Both the position numbers and the translations under genes were made by a program. 64,000 bases of DNA from Halomonas eurihalina (GTDB taxonomy: Bacteria; Pseudomonadota; Gammaproteobacteria; Pseudomonadales; Halomonadaceae), in the NCBI RefSeq assembly GCF_008274785.1, contig NZ_VTPU01000008.1, forward strand, positions 145,999 to 209,998. The letters run 5' to 3'. Position 1 is the first letter of the stretch. The number at the start of each line of letters is the position of its first letter. Positions 44,232-54,901 of the stretch are shown here, one piece after another. Below the pieces are notes generated by a model. That model was not told where the DNA came from. It saw nothing but the letters and a program-made list of their open reading frames with translations, and ran no database searches.

Positions 44232-45269
44232 TCAAGCGCCGCGCTCGGCTTTTTCCAGGCGGCTCAGGCGGCGCGCGATGTCGTCCAGTTGTTTGAAGCG
44301 CACTGCGTTACGCCGCCACTGGGCGTTGTCCATGGCACCGGTACCCGACGAGTAGATACCCGGCTCATGGATGGAGTTGGTGACCAGGCTCATGCCAGTG
44401 ACCTGGACGCCATCGCAGATCGTCAGGTGACCCGACAGCCCCACGCCGCCGCCCAGCATGCAGTGGCGCCCGACCCGCGTGGAGCCGGCAATACCGACAC
44501 AGCCCGCCAGGGCACTGTGTTCGCCTATCTGCACGTTGTGTGCGATCTGCACCTGGCTGTCGATCTTGACGTCATCGCCGATCAACGTGTCGCCAAGGGC
44601 CCCGCGGTCGATACTCGAACAACTGCCGACTTCGACATCATCACCCAGCACCACGCCGCCCAGTTGGGCGATCTTGTGCCATCCCTTGCCATCGTGGGCG
44701 AAGCCAAAGCCATCGCCACCGATCACACAACCGCTATGCAGGATGGCCCGAGCGCCGATGATGACCCCATGATAGAGGGTGACATTGGCATGCAAACGGG
44801 AGTCGGCTCCGATCCGGGTGTCGGCACCGACCACGCATCCCGGCCCGACAATCACCCCATCGCCGAGGACCACGCCGGATTCGATGACCGCCTGGGGACC
44901 GACGCTCACGCCCTCTCCCAGTCGAGCATCTTCGGCAACCACCGCCGAGGGATGAACGCCGGCCGACTCACGGTTGGCCAGTGGATCGAATAACCGCGAC
45001 AGCTCGGCATAGCCCAGATAGGGGTTCGCCAGCGTCAGGCTGGCCACCGGACAGCTCTGTGCATGACTCGAGTGCAGCAGTACGGCGGCGGCCCGGGTAT
45101 CCGCCAGATCCTTGAGGTAGGCCCGATTGGCCAGAAAAGTAATATGCTCCGGCCCGGCATCACGCAGCGTTGCCAGGCCGTTCACCCGCTGTGCACCGTT
45201 GCCCCGGAGCTCGGCTCCCAGGCGTGTGGCGATCTCGGCAAGTGTCAGGGAGTGGGCGTCTTGGTTCAT
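44232..45269 (-). CDS. lpxD: UDP-3-O-acylglucosamine N-acyltransferase
   Basis: Third lipid A step, N-acylation. 345 aa: an N-terminal uridine-binding domain (about residues 1-100), then the beta-helix of hexapeptide repeats (VHPSAVVAEDARLGEGVSVG) with the catalytic His in GGDGFGFAHDGKGWHKIAQ (about 238-256), and a C-terminal helix. Order skp-lpxD-fabZ-lpxA-lpxB is the conserved envelope cluster. Confidence 0.97.
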   Translation of the reverse strand: MNQDAHSLTLAEIATRLGAELRGNGAQRVNGLATLRDAGPEHITFLANRAYLKDLADTRAAAVLLHSSHAQSCPVASLTLANPYLGYAELSRLFDPLANRESAGVHPSAVVAEDARLGEGVSVGPQAVIESGVVLGDGVIVGPGCVVGADTRIGADSRLHANVTLYHGVIIGARAILHSGCVIGGDGFGFAHDGKGWHKIAQLGGVVLGDDVEVGSCSSIDRGALGDTLIGDDVKIDSQVQIAHNVQIGEHSALAGCVGIAGSTRVGRHCMLGGGVGLSGHLTICDGVQVTGMSLVTNSIHEPGIYSSGTGAMDNAQWRRNAVRFKQLDDIARRLSRLEKAERGA

Positions 45270-45299
45270 GGAATTCCGGTTCTGGAAGGCTGAGCCCGG

Positions 45300-45797
45300 T
45301 CAATTGAGCGAGTTGAGAATCTCGGTCACCTCACCGGTCAGGTCAGGGAGGTCACCCTCGGCGTGCACCACCCCCTGTGGAGCCACCAGCACTTGGACGT
45401 CATGACGATCGATGACGCGTTGCACGGCCTGGTCGAGCTTAGGCTCGGCATCCTCCAGAAAGCGCTGTTCCGCCTCCTGGCGAGCCTGGAGAATCTCCTG
45501 GCGCAGCTGCTCAAAACGTTGCCGCTTGGCCTGGAAATCCTGTTGTTCTGCCTGGCTTGGCTGTCCGCCGTCCTGGAATCGCTGCTGCATCGACTGCAGG
45601 GTGTGTCCCAGCAACTCGGCCTCCTGCTGCTTGGCATGGGTGCTGTTGCGGAACTGGTTCATCGAACGCTGGGCGGCATTGGTCTCGAGCAATGCCTTCT
45701 GCCAATCGAGCGTGGCAACCTCGGCAGCCTGAGCCTGAAGGGGGCCGGCAAAGGCCCCCATCAACCCGAGACACAGAGCAGCGGTCAACTTGCGCAT
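45300..45797 (-). CDS. skp: Periplasmic chaperone Skp (OmpH family)
   Basis: Holds unfolded outer-membrane proteins in the periplasm. 165 aa from the ATG at 45797 (AAGGAG 8 nt upstream). Signal peptide to about residue 24 (PLQAQA), then an N-terminal strand and long Gln/Glu/Arg-rich coiled-coil tentacles, then VQVLVAPQGVVHAEGDLPDLT at the C-terminus. Immediately downstream of bamA. Confidence 0.93.
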   Translation of the reverse strand: MRKLTAALCLGLMGAFAGPLQAQAAEVATLDWQKALLETNAAQRSMNQFRNSTHAKQQEAELLGHTLQSMQQRFQDGGQPSQAEQQDFQAKRQRFEQLRQEILQARQEAEQRFLEDAEPKLDQAVQRVIDRHDVQVLVAPQGVVHAEGDLPDLTGEVTEILNSLN

Positions 45798-45827
45798 GTC
45801 ATCGACTCCTTGTGCCATACCCCGGGA

Positions 45828-48170
45828 TCAGAAGGTCTGCCCCAGCGAGAACTGGAAGAACTGGGTGTCGTCGTCGCTCTTTTCGTTGAGCGGTTCGGCG
45901 ACGCTGAAGGTCAGCGGCCCCACCGGGGTCAGCCAAGAAACCCCGACGCCAGCACTGTAACGCAGCTCACCCAGATCGACACCAGAGTCGCAATGGGAAC
46001 TGTCGCTATCCATAACCGGGTAGCACTCGGTGAGGAAGGTGTTACCGGCATCGATGAAGACCGAGGGTTGTACCGAACGCTTGTCATCGACGAAGGGCAT
46101 GGGGAAGATGAGTTCGGCACTGCCCTCGACCAGCACGTTGCCGCCGAGCGTCTTGTCGTCGCCATGGTTACGCGGCGTGGTAGCCGTACCCAGGGTATTG
46201 GTGGTGAAACCACGCACCGACCCGAGACCACCGGCCAGATAGTTCTCGTAGAACGGATAGGGATCATTGCCCCCCAGGGTATCGGCGTAGCCGACCTCGC
46301 CACGGAACTTGAGCGACCAGGTCTCTTCCTCGTTCATCGGGAAGAAGTGACGAGCCTGGGCACGCGCCTTGTAGTACTCGGCGTCGCTGCCCGGCGCCGT
46401 CGTTTCCAGCGACAGCCGCTGATAGTTGCCCGCGGTAGGCATGATGCCCCGGTTGAGATCGTTGCGTGTCCAACTGGCGGTGAGCTTCAACGCCTGGGCA
46501 TGATCGCCCTGGTCATCGACATACCGCTGGATCTCGGAAGGCGTGTCCCGATAGGTATTGACCGTGAGATCCTCGACGGTGGCGCCGAAGTTCAAGCGGG
46601 TCAGCTCGTTGATCGGGTAGCCGAAGTTGATGCCGGCCCCCATGGCATCCGTCGAGTAGGTCGAGATGTCGGAATCTTCGTAATCGGTCTTGCGATAGTA
46701 CAGGTTATAGCCACGCGAGATGCCGTCGAGCGTCCAGTAGGGATCGGTGAACCCCAAGTTGACATTGGTGTAGGTATCACTCTTCTGGGCACCGATGTTC
46801 ACGCGGTTGCCGGTACCCAGGAAATTGTTCTGCGACAGCGAGGCGCCGTAGATCACCCCGGCGCTCTGGGAGAAACCAAGACTCGCGGAAATCGAGCCGG
46901 ACGGTTGCTCCTCGACCTTGTAGGTAACATCGAGCTGATCATTGGCATTCGGCACCGGCTCGGTCTGCACCTCGACCTGCTTGAAGAAACCCAGACGCTC
47001 CAGACGCTGCCGGGATTGGCTGATCGACTCGGTGGAGGCCGGCGCCCCCTCCATCTGGATCATTTCCCGGCGCAGCACCTCGTCCTGAGTCGTGGTATTG
47101 CCGACGAACTCGATACGACGCACATAGGCGCGGCGTCCCGGCTCCACCTGGAAGGTCAGGTCCACCGTCTCGCCGTCGTTGCGAACCTCGGGAATACCGT
47201 CGACATTGGCGAAGGCAAACCCCTCGGCACCCAGTCGCGAGCGAAGCGCCTCGGAAGAGGCGATGACATTACTGCGCGAGAAGACCTCGCCGTTATGCAC
47301 CTGAAGCAGTTCGCGCGCCTCGTCTTCGGGGATACGCAAGTCGCCGGCGAAGCGGATGTCACCCAGGTGATAGCGTTCGCCTTCATTAACGTTGATGGTA
47401 ATGAAAATCCGCGACTTGTCCGGCGCCACGGACACCTGGGTCGAGTCAATGTCGAAGTTGACATAACCGCGATCCATGTAGAAGGAGCGCAGGCGCTCCA
47501 GATCGCCGGACAAGGCCTCGCGGGAGTAGGAGTCATTGGTGAACCAGCCGAAGAACCAGCCAGGCCGGTCCTCGAGCTCGAAGACATCGCGCAGCGTCTC
47601 ATCGTCGAAGGCTTCATTGCCGACGATGTTGATCTCGCGGATCTTGGTGACATCGCCTTCATCGATGTCGATATTGACCTGCACCTGACCCGCGCCAACC
47701 TGCTCGACCTCGGCATCGATGGTCGCGTTGTAGCGCCCCTGGGACTGATAGAGTCCGGCCAGTTCACGCTGGATTTCCTCGAGCGTGGAAAGCTGCAGGA
47801 CCTGGCCTTCGACCAGCCCGGCCTGGCTCAATCCATTGCGCAGATCCTCATCCTGAATCTGCTGATTGCCCTCGATGCTGAGGCGGGAAATGGTCGGCCG
47901 CTCCTCCACCTGGATGATCAGCACATCGCCTTCGCGTGCCAGGTGAATATCATCGAAGAGCCCGGTCGCGAACAGATCGCGCGCCGCCGCCGCCAATTCA
48001 CGGTCATCGACCCGCTCCCGTGCACTGACAGGAAAGGCATTGAACACCGAGGCGGCCGAGACCCGCTGCAGGCCTTCCACACGGATGTCGGAAACTTCGA
48101 AGGATTCAGCCTGTGCCGTATTGGCACCGGCAAGCAGCAGCGCCGCCATTCCGATGGTCTTGATCTTCAT
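45828..48170 (-). CDS. bamA: Outer-membrane protein assembly factor BamA
   Basis: Inserts beta-barrel proteins into the outer membrane. 780 aa. Signal peptide MKIKTIGMAALLLAGANTAQ to about residue 21, five POTRA domains (about 24-420) starting VSDIRVEGLQRVS, and the 16-strand barrel. Loop 6 carries the family VRGF motif in GGLGSVRGFTTNTLG (about 645-659), and the protein ends in an aromatic residue (FSLGQTF). Cotranscribed with skp and the lpx genes; rseP lies just upstream. Confidence 0.98.
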   Translation of the reverse strand: MKIKTIGMAALLLAGANTAQAESFEVSDIRVEGLQRVSAASVFNAFPVSARERVDDRELAAAARDLFATGLFDDIHLAREGDVLIIQVEERPTISRLSIEGNQQIQDEDLRNGLSQAGLVEGQVLQLSTLEEIQRELAGLYQSQGRYNATIDAEVEQVGAGQVQVNIDIDEGDVTKIREINIVGNEAFDDETLRDVFELEDRPGWFFGWFTNDSYSREALSGDLERLRSFYMDRGYVNFDIDSTQVSVAPDKSRIFITINVNEGERYHLGDIRFAGDLRIPEDEARELLQVHNGEVFSRSNVIASSEALRSRLGAEGFAFANVDGIPEVRNDGETVDLTFQVEPGRRAYVRRIEFVGNTTTQDEVLRREMIQMEGAPASTESISQSRQRLERLGFFKQVEVQTEPVPNANDQLDVTYKVEEQPSGSISASLGFSQSAGVIYGASLSQNNFLGTGNRVNIGAQKSDTYTNVNLGFTDPYWTLDGISRGYNLYYRKTDYEDSDISTYSTDAMGAGINFGYPINELTRLNFGATVEDLTVNTYRDTPSEIQRYVDDQGDHAQALKLTASWTRNDLNRGIMPTAGNYQRLSLETTAPGSDAEYYKARAQARHFFPMNEEETWSLKFRGEVGYADTLGGNDPYPFYENYLAGGLGSVRGFTTNTLGTATTPRNHGDDKTLGGNVLVEGSAELIFPMPFVDDKRSVQPSVFIDAGNTFLTECYPVMDSDSSHCDSGVDLGELRYSAGVGVSWLTPVGPLTFSVAEPLNEKSDDDTQFFQFSLGQTF

Positions 48171-48258
48171 GCAGTCATTCGCTCGCGTTGATCTGCCTAC
48201 CTGTCCAGACAGGCACCTTATACATTTGTACGGGCAACTGACAAGCCGCAGTACGGTT

Positions 48259-49617
48259 TTACCAGAGCCGCATCAGGTCGAAATACAGCGCCATCAACAT
48301 CAGGGTCCCGACCAGCGCCAGCCCGATTCTCAAGCCGACGGCCTGGGCACGCTCGGATACCGGCCGGCCACGCACCACCTCAACGATGTAATAGAGCAGA
48401 TGCCCACCATCGAGCACCGGGATGGGCAGCAGGTTGAGCACGCCAAGGCTGATCGACAGATAGGCCAGGAAACTGACAAAACTCTCCAATCCCGAACGCG
48501 CCGAGTCGCCGGCGATACGTGCGATGGTAATGGGACCGGATAGATTGGAGGGAGAGATGAGTCCCACCAGCATCTTGCGAATAGCGTCGAAGGTCAACAG
48601 CGTCATGTCGCCGGTACGATTCGCCGCCTGCCCCAATGCCGCCAGAGGAGCGTAGCGAATCTCGCGGCGATATTCTTCCGGCCAGGCCACCGGCGCCACA
48701 CCGGCGCCGATATAGCCAACACTCGAGCCATCCTCGCGATCCCGGGCGCGCGGCGTCAGCGGCAGGGTCAACGTCTCACCGTCGCGCTCTACCTCGACGT
48801 CAACGCGCTCACCGGGACGAACCTGTACCTCCTCGACGAAGTGCGACCAATCCTTCACCGGCTGGCCCGCCACCGCCAGGATCCGGTCGCCGCTCTCGAG
48901 CCCTGCCGCGGCGGCCGGCTCGCCTTCGGCAACACGATCGATCACTGCCGGCACCTCGGGACGCCAAGGCGTGACGCCCAGAGTTGCCAGCGGGCGAGGC
49001 GGATCCTGGCGCACCAGCCAATCTTGCACGGGCAGACGATGTTCGCGAGCGACGCTGTCGCCCTCATCGCGCGCGGCGACGCTCAATTCACCGCTGGCCC
49101 CGATGGCGGAGACCAGCTCGAGATTGACCTCCTCCCAGGAACGCACCGCCTCGCCCTCGACCGCCGTGATCTCCTGGCCGGCGGCAAGGCCACCCTCGGC
49201 GGCCGGCGAACCCGGTGTCACGTCTCCGATCACCGGCACTACGGTCGTGGTGCCGACGACGAACAGCGCCCAGTAAGCCACCAGTGCCAGCAGGAAATTG
49301 GCCAGCGGCCCAGCGGCCACAATGGCGATACGCTGCCAGACATTCTTGTGGTTGAACGCGCGATGCCGCTCCTCGGGAGGCACCGGCCCCTCTCGTTCGT
49401 CGAGCATCTTGACATAGCCGCCCAGGGGAATCGCCGCGATGGCGAACTCGGTACCGTGGCGGTCACGACGCGACCACAGCGGCTTGCCGAAGCCCACCGA
49501 GAAACGCAGGACCTTGACGCCACAACGGCGCGCGACCCAGAAGTGGCCAAATTCATGGAAAGTGATCAGCAGGCCGAGCACCACAATCACGGCCAGCACG
49601 TTCTGGATCAGGCCCAC
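48259..49617 (-). CDS. rseP: Site-2 protease RseP
   Basis: Intramembrane zinc protease that cleaves anti-sigma factors such as RseA in the sigma-E envelope stress pathway. 452 aa; E. coli RseP is 450. HEFGH zinc motif at about residues 21-25 in the first membrane helix, two tandem PDZ domains (VTPGSPAAEGGLAAGQEI and VAEGEPAAAAGLESGDRI), and the third zinc ligand in LLPIPVLDGGHLLYY near 395. Confidence 0.97.
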   Translation of the reverse strand: MGLIQNVLAVIVVLGLLITFHEFGHFWVARRCGVKVLRFSVGFGKPLWSRRDRHGTEFAIAAIPLGGYVKMLDEREGPVPPEERHRAFNHKNVWQRIAIVAAGPLANFLLALVAYWALFVVGTTTVVPVIGDVTPGSPAAEGGLAAGQEITAVEGEAVRSWEEVNLELVSAIGASGELSVAARDEGDSVAREHRLPVQDWLVRQDPPRPLATLGVTPWRPEVPAVIDRVAEGEPAAAAGLESGDRILAVAGQPVKDWSHFVEEVQVRPGERVDVEVERDGETLTLPLTPRARDREDGSSVGYIGAGVAPVAWPEEYRREIRYAPLAALGQAANRTGDMTLLTFDAIRKMLVGLISPSNLSGPITIARIAGDSARSGLESFVSFLAYLSISLGVLNLLPIPVLDGGHLLYYIVEVVRGRPVSERAQAVGLRIGLALVGTLMLMALYFDLMRLW

Positions 49618-49717
49618 GGCAGTCTCCTGTTAACCTGGCAGTCCAGGCACTCGTTACCTACCACGACCGCCCCACCATCGAGGCACGTCGGATCAATTGT
49701 CGCATGACCAGGCAACG

Positions 49718-50908
49718 TCATCGGCTCTCGAGCCTTGTCCACGCCTCGCGCCGCGCCCGCTCATCGGCTTCGAGGATCCCGCCGAGTTCATCGGCCGACT
49801 CCACCGGGCAGGCATCACGCACTCGGCCCACCAACTCACCGATCCCGGCAAACCCCAGCCGCCCTTCGAGAAAGGCCTCGACGGCCACCTCGTTGGCAGC
49901 ATTGAGCACCGCAGGCGCCGTTCCGCCAGCAGTCATGGCCTCGCGCGCCAGACGCAGACAGGGAAAGGCCGACTCATCGGGTGACTCGAAATCAAGGCGC
50001 GCCACCTCGAACAGATCCAGCGCCTGCACGCCTGACTCGATGCGCTCCGGCCAAGCCAGCCCATAAGCGATCGGCGTGCGCATGTCGGGATTGCCCAACT
50101 GGGCGATCACCGAACCGTCGTTATAGGCGGCCATGGAGTGAATCACGCTCTGCGGGTGCACCACCACCTGAATCTGATCGGGGTGGGCATCGAACAACCA
50201 GCAGGCCTCGATCAACTCGAGCCCCTTGTTCATCAGGGTGGCGCTGTCGACCGAAATCTTGCGGCCCATCGACCAGTTGGGATGGGCGCAGGCCTGTTCC
50301 GGCGTCACCTTCGCCAGCCGCGAGGCATCCCAGCCCCGGAAAGGGCCACCGGATGCCGTCAGCAGCAACTGCGTGACGCCATGTCGTGCCAATCCGCCGC
50401 GATGCTCGGTGGGTAGACACTGATAAATGGCATTGTGTTCGGAATCGATGGGCAACAGGGTGGCGCCGGAACGCGTCACCTCCTCCATGAACAGCCCCCC
50501 GGACATCACCAGGGCTTCCTTGTTGGCCAGCAGGACGCGCTTGCCAGCCCGCACCGCCGCCAGGGTCGGCAACAGGCCGGCGGCACCGACGATGGCAGCC
50601 ATCACCACATCGACCTCGCGCGCCGCGCTGACCTCGACCAACGCCTCGACGCCGGCCCGGACCTCGGTGTCCACTCCCGCGTCGGCGAGTTGCTCGCGCA
50701 ACCAGTCAGCGTCCGCCTCGCGATCCAGTACGGCCAACCTCGGCCGATGCGTCTTGCACTGCGCCAGCAGGCGATCCCGGGAGCGGTTCGCCGACAGGGC
50801 ATGAACGCGATAGCGGGCCGGGTGACGCGCGATGACATCGAGCGTACTGGTGCCGATAGAACCGGTAGCCCCCAGCACGGTCACGTCAAGCGGCGCAGCG
50901 AAGGACAT
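49718..50908 (-). CDS. dxr: 1-deoxy-D-xylulose-5-phosphate reductoisomerase
   Basis: Second step of the MEP isoprenoid pathway. 396 aa. NADPH-site [15 protein letters not shown] (about residues 10-24), substrate and metal residues in [15 protein letters not shown] and [12 protein letters not shown]. The ATG at 50908 has GGAG at 10 nt; an in-frame TTG six bases earlier has only 4 nt spacing. 2-bp spacer from cdsA. Confidence 0.97.
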   Translation of the reverse strand: MSFAAPLDVTVLGATGSIGTSTLDVIARHPARYRVHALSANRSRDRLLAQCKTHRPRLAVLDREADADWLREQLADAGVDTEVRAGVEALVEVSAAREVDVVMAAIVGAAGLLPTLAAVRAGKRVLLANKEALVMSGGLFMEEVTRSGATLLPIDSEHNAIYQCLPTEHRGGLARHGVTQLLLTASGGPFRGWDASRLAKVTPEQACAHPNWSMGRKISVDSATLMNKGLELIEACWLFDAHPDQIQVVVHPQSVIHSMAAYNDGSVIAQLGNPDMRTPIAYGLAWPERIESGVQALDLFEVARLDFESPDESAFPCLRLAREAMTAGGTAPAVLNAANEVAVEAFLEGRLGFAGIGELVGRVRDACPVESADELGGILEADERARREAWTRLESR

Positions 50909-50910
50909 GG

Positions 50911-51711
50911 TCAAGAGACTCCCAGGTGCAGCAGGGCGAACAAGGGGACGGCTGCGGTCAGGCTATCGATGCGGTCCAGCACGCCGCCATGGCCGGGCAA
51001 CAGCTGACTGGAATCCTTCAGCCCCCGATGACGCTTGAGCATGCTTTCCAGAAGATCGCCCAGTACCGAGGCCAGCGTCACGATGATCGTCACGGCGAGC
51101 AGGCCCAGGCCATCGGTCACGCCCAGCCCTTGCCAAACGGCGAACAACACCGCCAGCAACGAACTGACCAGCACACCGCCGGCCACGCCTTCCCAGGACT
51201 TGCCGGGGCTGACACTCGGCGCCAGCTTGCGTCGCCCCAGCGCCCGGCCGACGAAATAGGCGCCGATATCGGCCCCCCAGACCAGCAACAACACGAACAA
51301 CAGCCAGACTGCCCCGCTCTCGCGCAGCACGCTGAAGCCCACCCAGGTCGGCAGGAGCACCCAGGCGCCCATGGCCAGCCGCACGCCGGAGAAACGCCAC
51401 TGCGCCGAGCGTGCCGGATAACTCGTCACCCAGTAGAGATTGAGCAACCATCCCAGAGCGCCCAGATACAGCGGCCAGGTCGCATGGGTGGCCCCCATCA
51501 GGCCGAGCAGCAACATGGCACCGCCCAGAGCGGCGACCGTCAGTCCGCGCTGGCGCGACGACTCCAGGCCGGCCAGCCGGGTCCATTCCCACCCGGCCAG
51601 TAGCACGACGACCGCCGTGAACAACGCAAAGGGGACGCCCTCAAGGCCGAACAGCCCGAGCAGAGTCAACGGCGCCAGCCAGGCGGCGGTGATAATGCGC
51701 TGCTTAAGCAC
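50911..51711 (-). CDS. cdsA: Phosphatidate cytidylyltransferase
   Basis: Makes CDP-diacylglycerol from phosphatidate and CTP. 266 aa, strongly hydrophobic with about seven or eight membrane helices. The C-terminal family signature is [21 protein letters not shown] (about residues 233-252), preceded by [12 protein letters not shown]. Starts at GTG (51711), which overlaps the end of uppS by 8 bp, with GAGG 6 nt before it. Confidence 0.96.
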   Translation of the reverse strand: MLKQRIITAAWLAPLTLLGLFGLEGVPFALFTAVVVLLAGWEWTRLAGLESSRQRGLTVAALGGAMLLLGLMGATHATWPLYLGALGWLLNLYWVTSYPARSAQWRFSGVRLAMGAWVLLPTWVGFSVLRESGAVWLLFVLLLVWGADIGAYFVGRALGRRKLAPSVSPGKSWEGVAGGVLVSSLLAVLFAVWQGLGVTDGLGLLAVTIIVTLASVLGDLLESMLKRHRGLKDSSQLLPGHGGVLDRIDSLTAAVPLFALLHLGVS

Positions 51712-52483
51712 CGTGCGCCTCGACCTGCTCGTCCGTCATGCCGAAGCGCCGCTGCCGCCCGGCGAAATCCACCAGGGCCTCATCGAAGGCTTCAGCTCCG
51801 AAGTCCGGCCACAGTACCGGCGTGAAATAAAGCTCGGCGTAAGCCATTTGCCACAGCAGAAAGTTGGAGATACGACACTCGCCACTGGTGCGAATGCACA
51901 GATCCACCGGTGGGGCGTCGCCGAGGCACAGTTCGGACTGCATGGCCCGTTCGTCGATGCCGGCCGGGTCAAGTTCACCCGCAGCGACGCGCTCACCGAG
52001 CTGTCGGGCGGCGCGAGCGATATCCCAGCGGCCACCATAGTTGGCAGCGATCACCAGGTGCAGGCCGGTATTGTCGGCAGTCAGGGATTCCGCCGCTTCG
52101 ATATGCTTCTGGATCGCCGACGAGAAGCCTTCGCGCTCCCCGACGACCGACAACCGGATATCATGCTCGTGCAGTTTCTTGACCTCACGCTTGAGTGCCA
52201 TCAGAAACAGCTCCATCAAGGCCTGAACCTCGGCGGCCGGGCGCCTCCAGTTCTCGCTGGAGAAGGCAAAGAGCGTCAGGGTGCCGACACCGCGCTCGGC
52301 GGCCCGGCGAATGACCGCTCGCACGGCCTCGACGCCAGCATGATGGCCCCGTACGCCGGACAGGCCACGGGCCTTCGCCCAGCGGTTGTTGCCGTCCATG
52401 ATGATGGCCACGTGACGCGGAAGGGGGGCGTTCCCGTTGGGCGGCAGATGAAGGGACTGCGGTGACGTCATGATGTCTCGCAT
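51704..52483 (-). CDS. uppS: Undecaprenyl diphosphate synthase (di-trans,poly-cis)
   Basis: Makes the C55 lipid carrier used for peptidoglycan and other envelope polymers. 259 aa, or 255 from the ATG at 52471. Motifs: VAIIMDGNNRWAKARG (catalytic Asp about residue 30), FAFSSENWRRP, and the C-terminal CIRTSGECRISNFLLWQ. Neither start has a strong ribosome binding site. Head of uppS-cdsA-dxr-rseP. Confidence 0.96.
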   Translation of the reverse strand: MRDIMTSPQSLHLPPNGNAPLPRHVAIIMDGNNRWAKARGLSGVRGHHAGVEAVRAVIRRAAERGVGTLTLFAFSSENWRRPAAEVQALMELFLMALKREVKKLHEHDIRLSVVGEREGFSSAIQKHIEAAESLTADNTGLHLVIAANYGGRWDIARAARQLGERVAAGELDPAGIDERAMQSELCLGDAPPVDLCIRTSGECRISNFLLWQMAYAELYFTPVLWPDFGAEAFDEALVDFAGRQRRFGMTDEQVEAHGA

Positions 52484-52545
52484 GGCGAATGGAACACAGG
52501 TGTGCAGGTATCGGGGCGACGCCCTCGAGCGGCGCCGCTTTTCCC

Positions 52546-53103
52546 TCAGACCTGCATCAGATCGTGCTCCTTGGACTCCAGTGCCTTGTCGATCTCGGCG
52601 ACGATCTTGTCGGTGATCTTCTGGATATCGTCCTCACCCTGACGCTGATCGTCCTCGGTGATTTCCTTGTCCTTGAGCAGCGTCTTGAGCTCGTGGTTGG
52701 CATCGCGACGCACGTTGCGCACCGCCACCCGAGTGTTCTCGGCCTCCTGACGCGCCTGCTTGATGTAGCCCTTGCGAGTTTCCTCGGTGAGCATCGGCAT
52801 CGGCACCCGGATGACATTACCGGCACTGGCCGGGTTGAGGCCCAGTTCGGCGGTCATGATGGCCTTTTCCACCTTGGGCACCATGCTCTGTTCCCAGGGC
52901 ACCACCGTCAGGGTCCGGGCGTCCTCGACGTTGACCGAGGCCACCTGGTTGATCGGCATCTGACTGCCGTAATACTCCACGTTCACCGCATCCAGGATGC
53001 TCGGGTGAGCGCGCCCGGTGCGGATCTTGTTGAAGTTATTGTGAAGAGCCTCGAGGCTCTTCTTCATGCGGGTTTCCGCATCCTTCTTGATGTCGTCAAT
53101 CAC
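52546..53103 (-). CDS. frr: Ribosome recycling factor
   Basis: Splits post-termination ribosomes with EF-G. The GTG at 53103 with GAGG 8 nt upstream gives 185 aa, exactly the E. coli length, beginning (M)[19 protein letters not shown]; a TTG-started frame is six codons longer. Core [13 protein letters not shown] and [20 protein letters not shown] match the family. Starts 4 bp after the pyrH stop. Confidence 0.97.
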   Translation of the reverse strand: MIDDIKKDAETRMKKSLEALHNNFNKIRTGRAHPSILDAVNVEYYGSQMPINQVASVNVEDARTLTVVPWEQSMVPKVEKAIMTAELGLNPASAGNVIRVPMPMLTEETRKGYIKQARQEAENTRVAVRNVRRDANHELKTLLKDKEITEDDQRQGEDDIQKITDKIVAEIDKALESKEHDLMQV

Positions 53104-53107
53104 GATT

Positions 53108-53875
53108 TCACCCTCTGTCAATCAGCGTGCCTTCCCTGCCGCCCACCACCAGGTTCAGCAGCGCCCCGGACTTGTTCATGTCGAACACGCGAACCGGCAT
53201 GTCATGGTCCCGCACCAGGCAGATGGCGGTCAAATCCATGACGCCGAGCTTCTGGTCGAGCGCGTCGTCATAGGAAAGCTGTTCGTACTTGACCGCGTCG
53301 ACGTGCCGGACCGGATCCTTGTCGTAGACGCCATCCACCTTGGTGGCCTTGACCACGACATCGGCATCGATCTCGATACCACGCAAGCAAGCCGCGGAGT
53401 CGGTGGTAAAGAAGGGGTTGCCGGTGCCCGCCGAGAACAGCACCACGTCACCGGATGTCAGGTAACGGATGGCGGTGCGCCGGTCGTAGTGCTCCACCAC
53501 GCCACTCATGGGAATCGCCGACATCACCCGCGAGCGGATGTTGGAGCGTTCCAGGGCGTCGCGCATGGCGAGCGCGTTCATCACCGTGGCCAGCATGCCC
53601 ATATGATCGCCGGTAACCCGGTCCATGCCGGCCTCGTGAAGCGCCGCACCACGGAACAGGTTGCCGCCACCGATGACGATGCCGACCTGGACGCCGATGC
53701 CGACCAGTTGCCCGATCTCCAGCGCCAGCCGATCCAGCACCTTGGGATCGATGCCGAACTCTGCGTCACCGGTCAGGGCTTCACCGGACAGCTTGAGCAG
53801 GATGCGCTTGTATTTCGAGACGTCAGCACGGGGCTTGTCGGACTTTGCTGGAACGGTTTGCTCGGCACTGCTCAT
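53108..53875 (-). CDS. pyrH: UMP kinase
   Basis: Phosphorylates UMP to UDP; hexameric bacterial type. 255 aa from the ATG at 53875 (GGGAG 8 nt upstream). The first about 20 residues are a variable tail, then [30 protein letters not shown] (phosphate loop), and [16 protein letters not shown]. The open frame reaches 53959 without homology. Confidence 0.97.
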   Translation of the reverse strand: MSSAEQTVPAKSDKPRADVSKYKRILLKLSGEALTGDAEFGIDPKVLDRLALEIGQLVGIGVQVGIVIGGGNLFRGAALHEAGMDRVTGDHMGMLATVMNALAMRDALERSNIRSRVMSAIPMSGVVEHYDRRTAIRYLTSGDVVLFSAGTGNPFFTTDSAACLRGIEIDADVVVKATKVDGVYDKDPVRHVDAVKYEQLSYDDALDQKLGVMDLTAICLVRDHDMPVRVFDMNKSGALLNLVVGGREGTLIDRG

Positions 53876-53912
53876 GCGTGGATCTCCCGGAACTCGGCGA
53901 ATGGACGTGAGT

Positions 53913-53965
53913 GGCCGGACACACCGGCCGGATACGCGATGGCGTGCGCCATTGCGCACGCCATC
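53913..53965 (-). terminator. Tandem hairpins between tsf and pyrH
   Basis: A perfect 12-bp stem GATGGCGTGCGC with GCGCACGCCATC and a 4-nt loop (53938-53965), then GGCCGG-acaca-CCGGCC (53913-53929). No T-run follows in the direction of transcription, so partial termination or RNA processing is more likely than full termination. Confidence 0.55.
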
Positions 53966-53986
53966 GTCATGCTGGAACCTTTGACC

Positions 53987-54862
53987 TCAGCTACGCTTGG
54001 CCTGTTCCATCACTTCCTGGGCAAAATCGACTTCTTCCTTCTCGATGCCCTCGCCCACCTCGAAACGGGTGAAGCCAATCACTTCGCCGTCGGCGGCCTT
54101 CACGTACTCGGCAACGCTCTGGTTCGGATCCTTGACGAAGGGCTGCTCGGTCAGGCTGTTCTCGGCCAGGAACTTCTTCAGGCGACCCTGGACCATCTTC
54201 TCGGCGATCTGCTCCGGCTTGCCAGCCATATCAGGCTGGGCCAGGATGATCGCCTTCTCTTCGTCCAGTTTTTCCTGGGGCATGTTCTCGGGCAGTGCCA
54301 CGGCCGGGTTGAGCGCGGCGACGTGCATGGACACATCCTTGGCGACCTCGGCATTGCCACCGTTCAACACGGTCAGCACGCCGATGCGGTTGCCATGCAC
54401 ATAGGCACCGACCAGGCTGCCGCCCTGGGATGCGGCCTCGACGACGACGCTGCGACGCACGCCGATGTTCTCGCCGATCTTCTGTACCAGTTGCTCGCGA
54501 TCGGCTTCCAGCTCGCCTTCCATGATGGCGGCAACGTCTTCGCTCTTGGCGGCGAAGAAGGCATCGGCCACCTTGTCGGCGAAGGCGATGAAGTTGTCAT
54601 CACGGGCCACGAAGTCGGTCTCGGAGTTGATCTCGACCATCACACCGTAGCTGCCATCTTCCGCGACGCGGGTGACGATGGCGCCTTCGGCGGCGGTACG
54701 ACCAGCCTTCTTGGCGGCCTTGAGACCGGAGTTCTTGCGCAGATTCTCGATGGCGGTGTCGATATCACCACCGGCTTCGGTGAGTGCCTTCTTGCACTCC
54801 ATCATGCCGAGCCCGGTACGCTCGCGCAGTTCCTTGACCTGAGAGGCGCTGATAGCTGCCAT
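53987..54862 (-). CDS. tsf: Elongation factor Ts
   Basis: Nucleotide exchange factor for EF-Tu. 291 aa from the ATG at 54862 (GAGGA 8-9 nt upstream). N-terminal UBA-like domain [23 protein letters not shown] with the family signature, then core [20 protein letters not shown] contacting EF-Tu, and the coiled-coil subdomain. Follows rpsB with a structured spacer. Confidence 0.98.
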   Translation of the reverse strand: MAAISASQVKELRERTGLGMMECKKALTEAGGDIDTAIENLRKNSGLKAAKKAGRTAAEGAIVTRVAEDGSYGVMVEINSETDFVARDDNFIAFADKVADAFFAAKSEDVAAIMEGELEADREQLVQKIGENIGVRRSVVVEAASQGGSLVGAYVHGNRIGVLTVLNGGNAEVAKDVSMHVAALNPAVALPENMPQEKLDEEKAIILAQPDMAGKPEQIAEKMVQGRLKKFLAENSLTEQPFVKDPNQSVAEYVKAADGEVIGFTRFEVGEGIEKEEVDFAQEVMEQAKRS

Positions 54863-54901
54863 GGGTAGTGTCCTCTGAATGGTTCGACCTGGAAGATGGG
54901 A

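Noticed and set aside
45363..48191. 942-codon open frame on the plus strand opposite bamA and skp
   Set aside because: It mirrors the codon structure of two well-recognised minus-strand genes. In GC-rich DNA long antisense frames arise from codon bias; no domain, ribosome binding site or independent context supports it.
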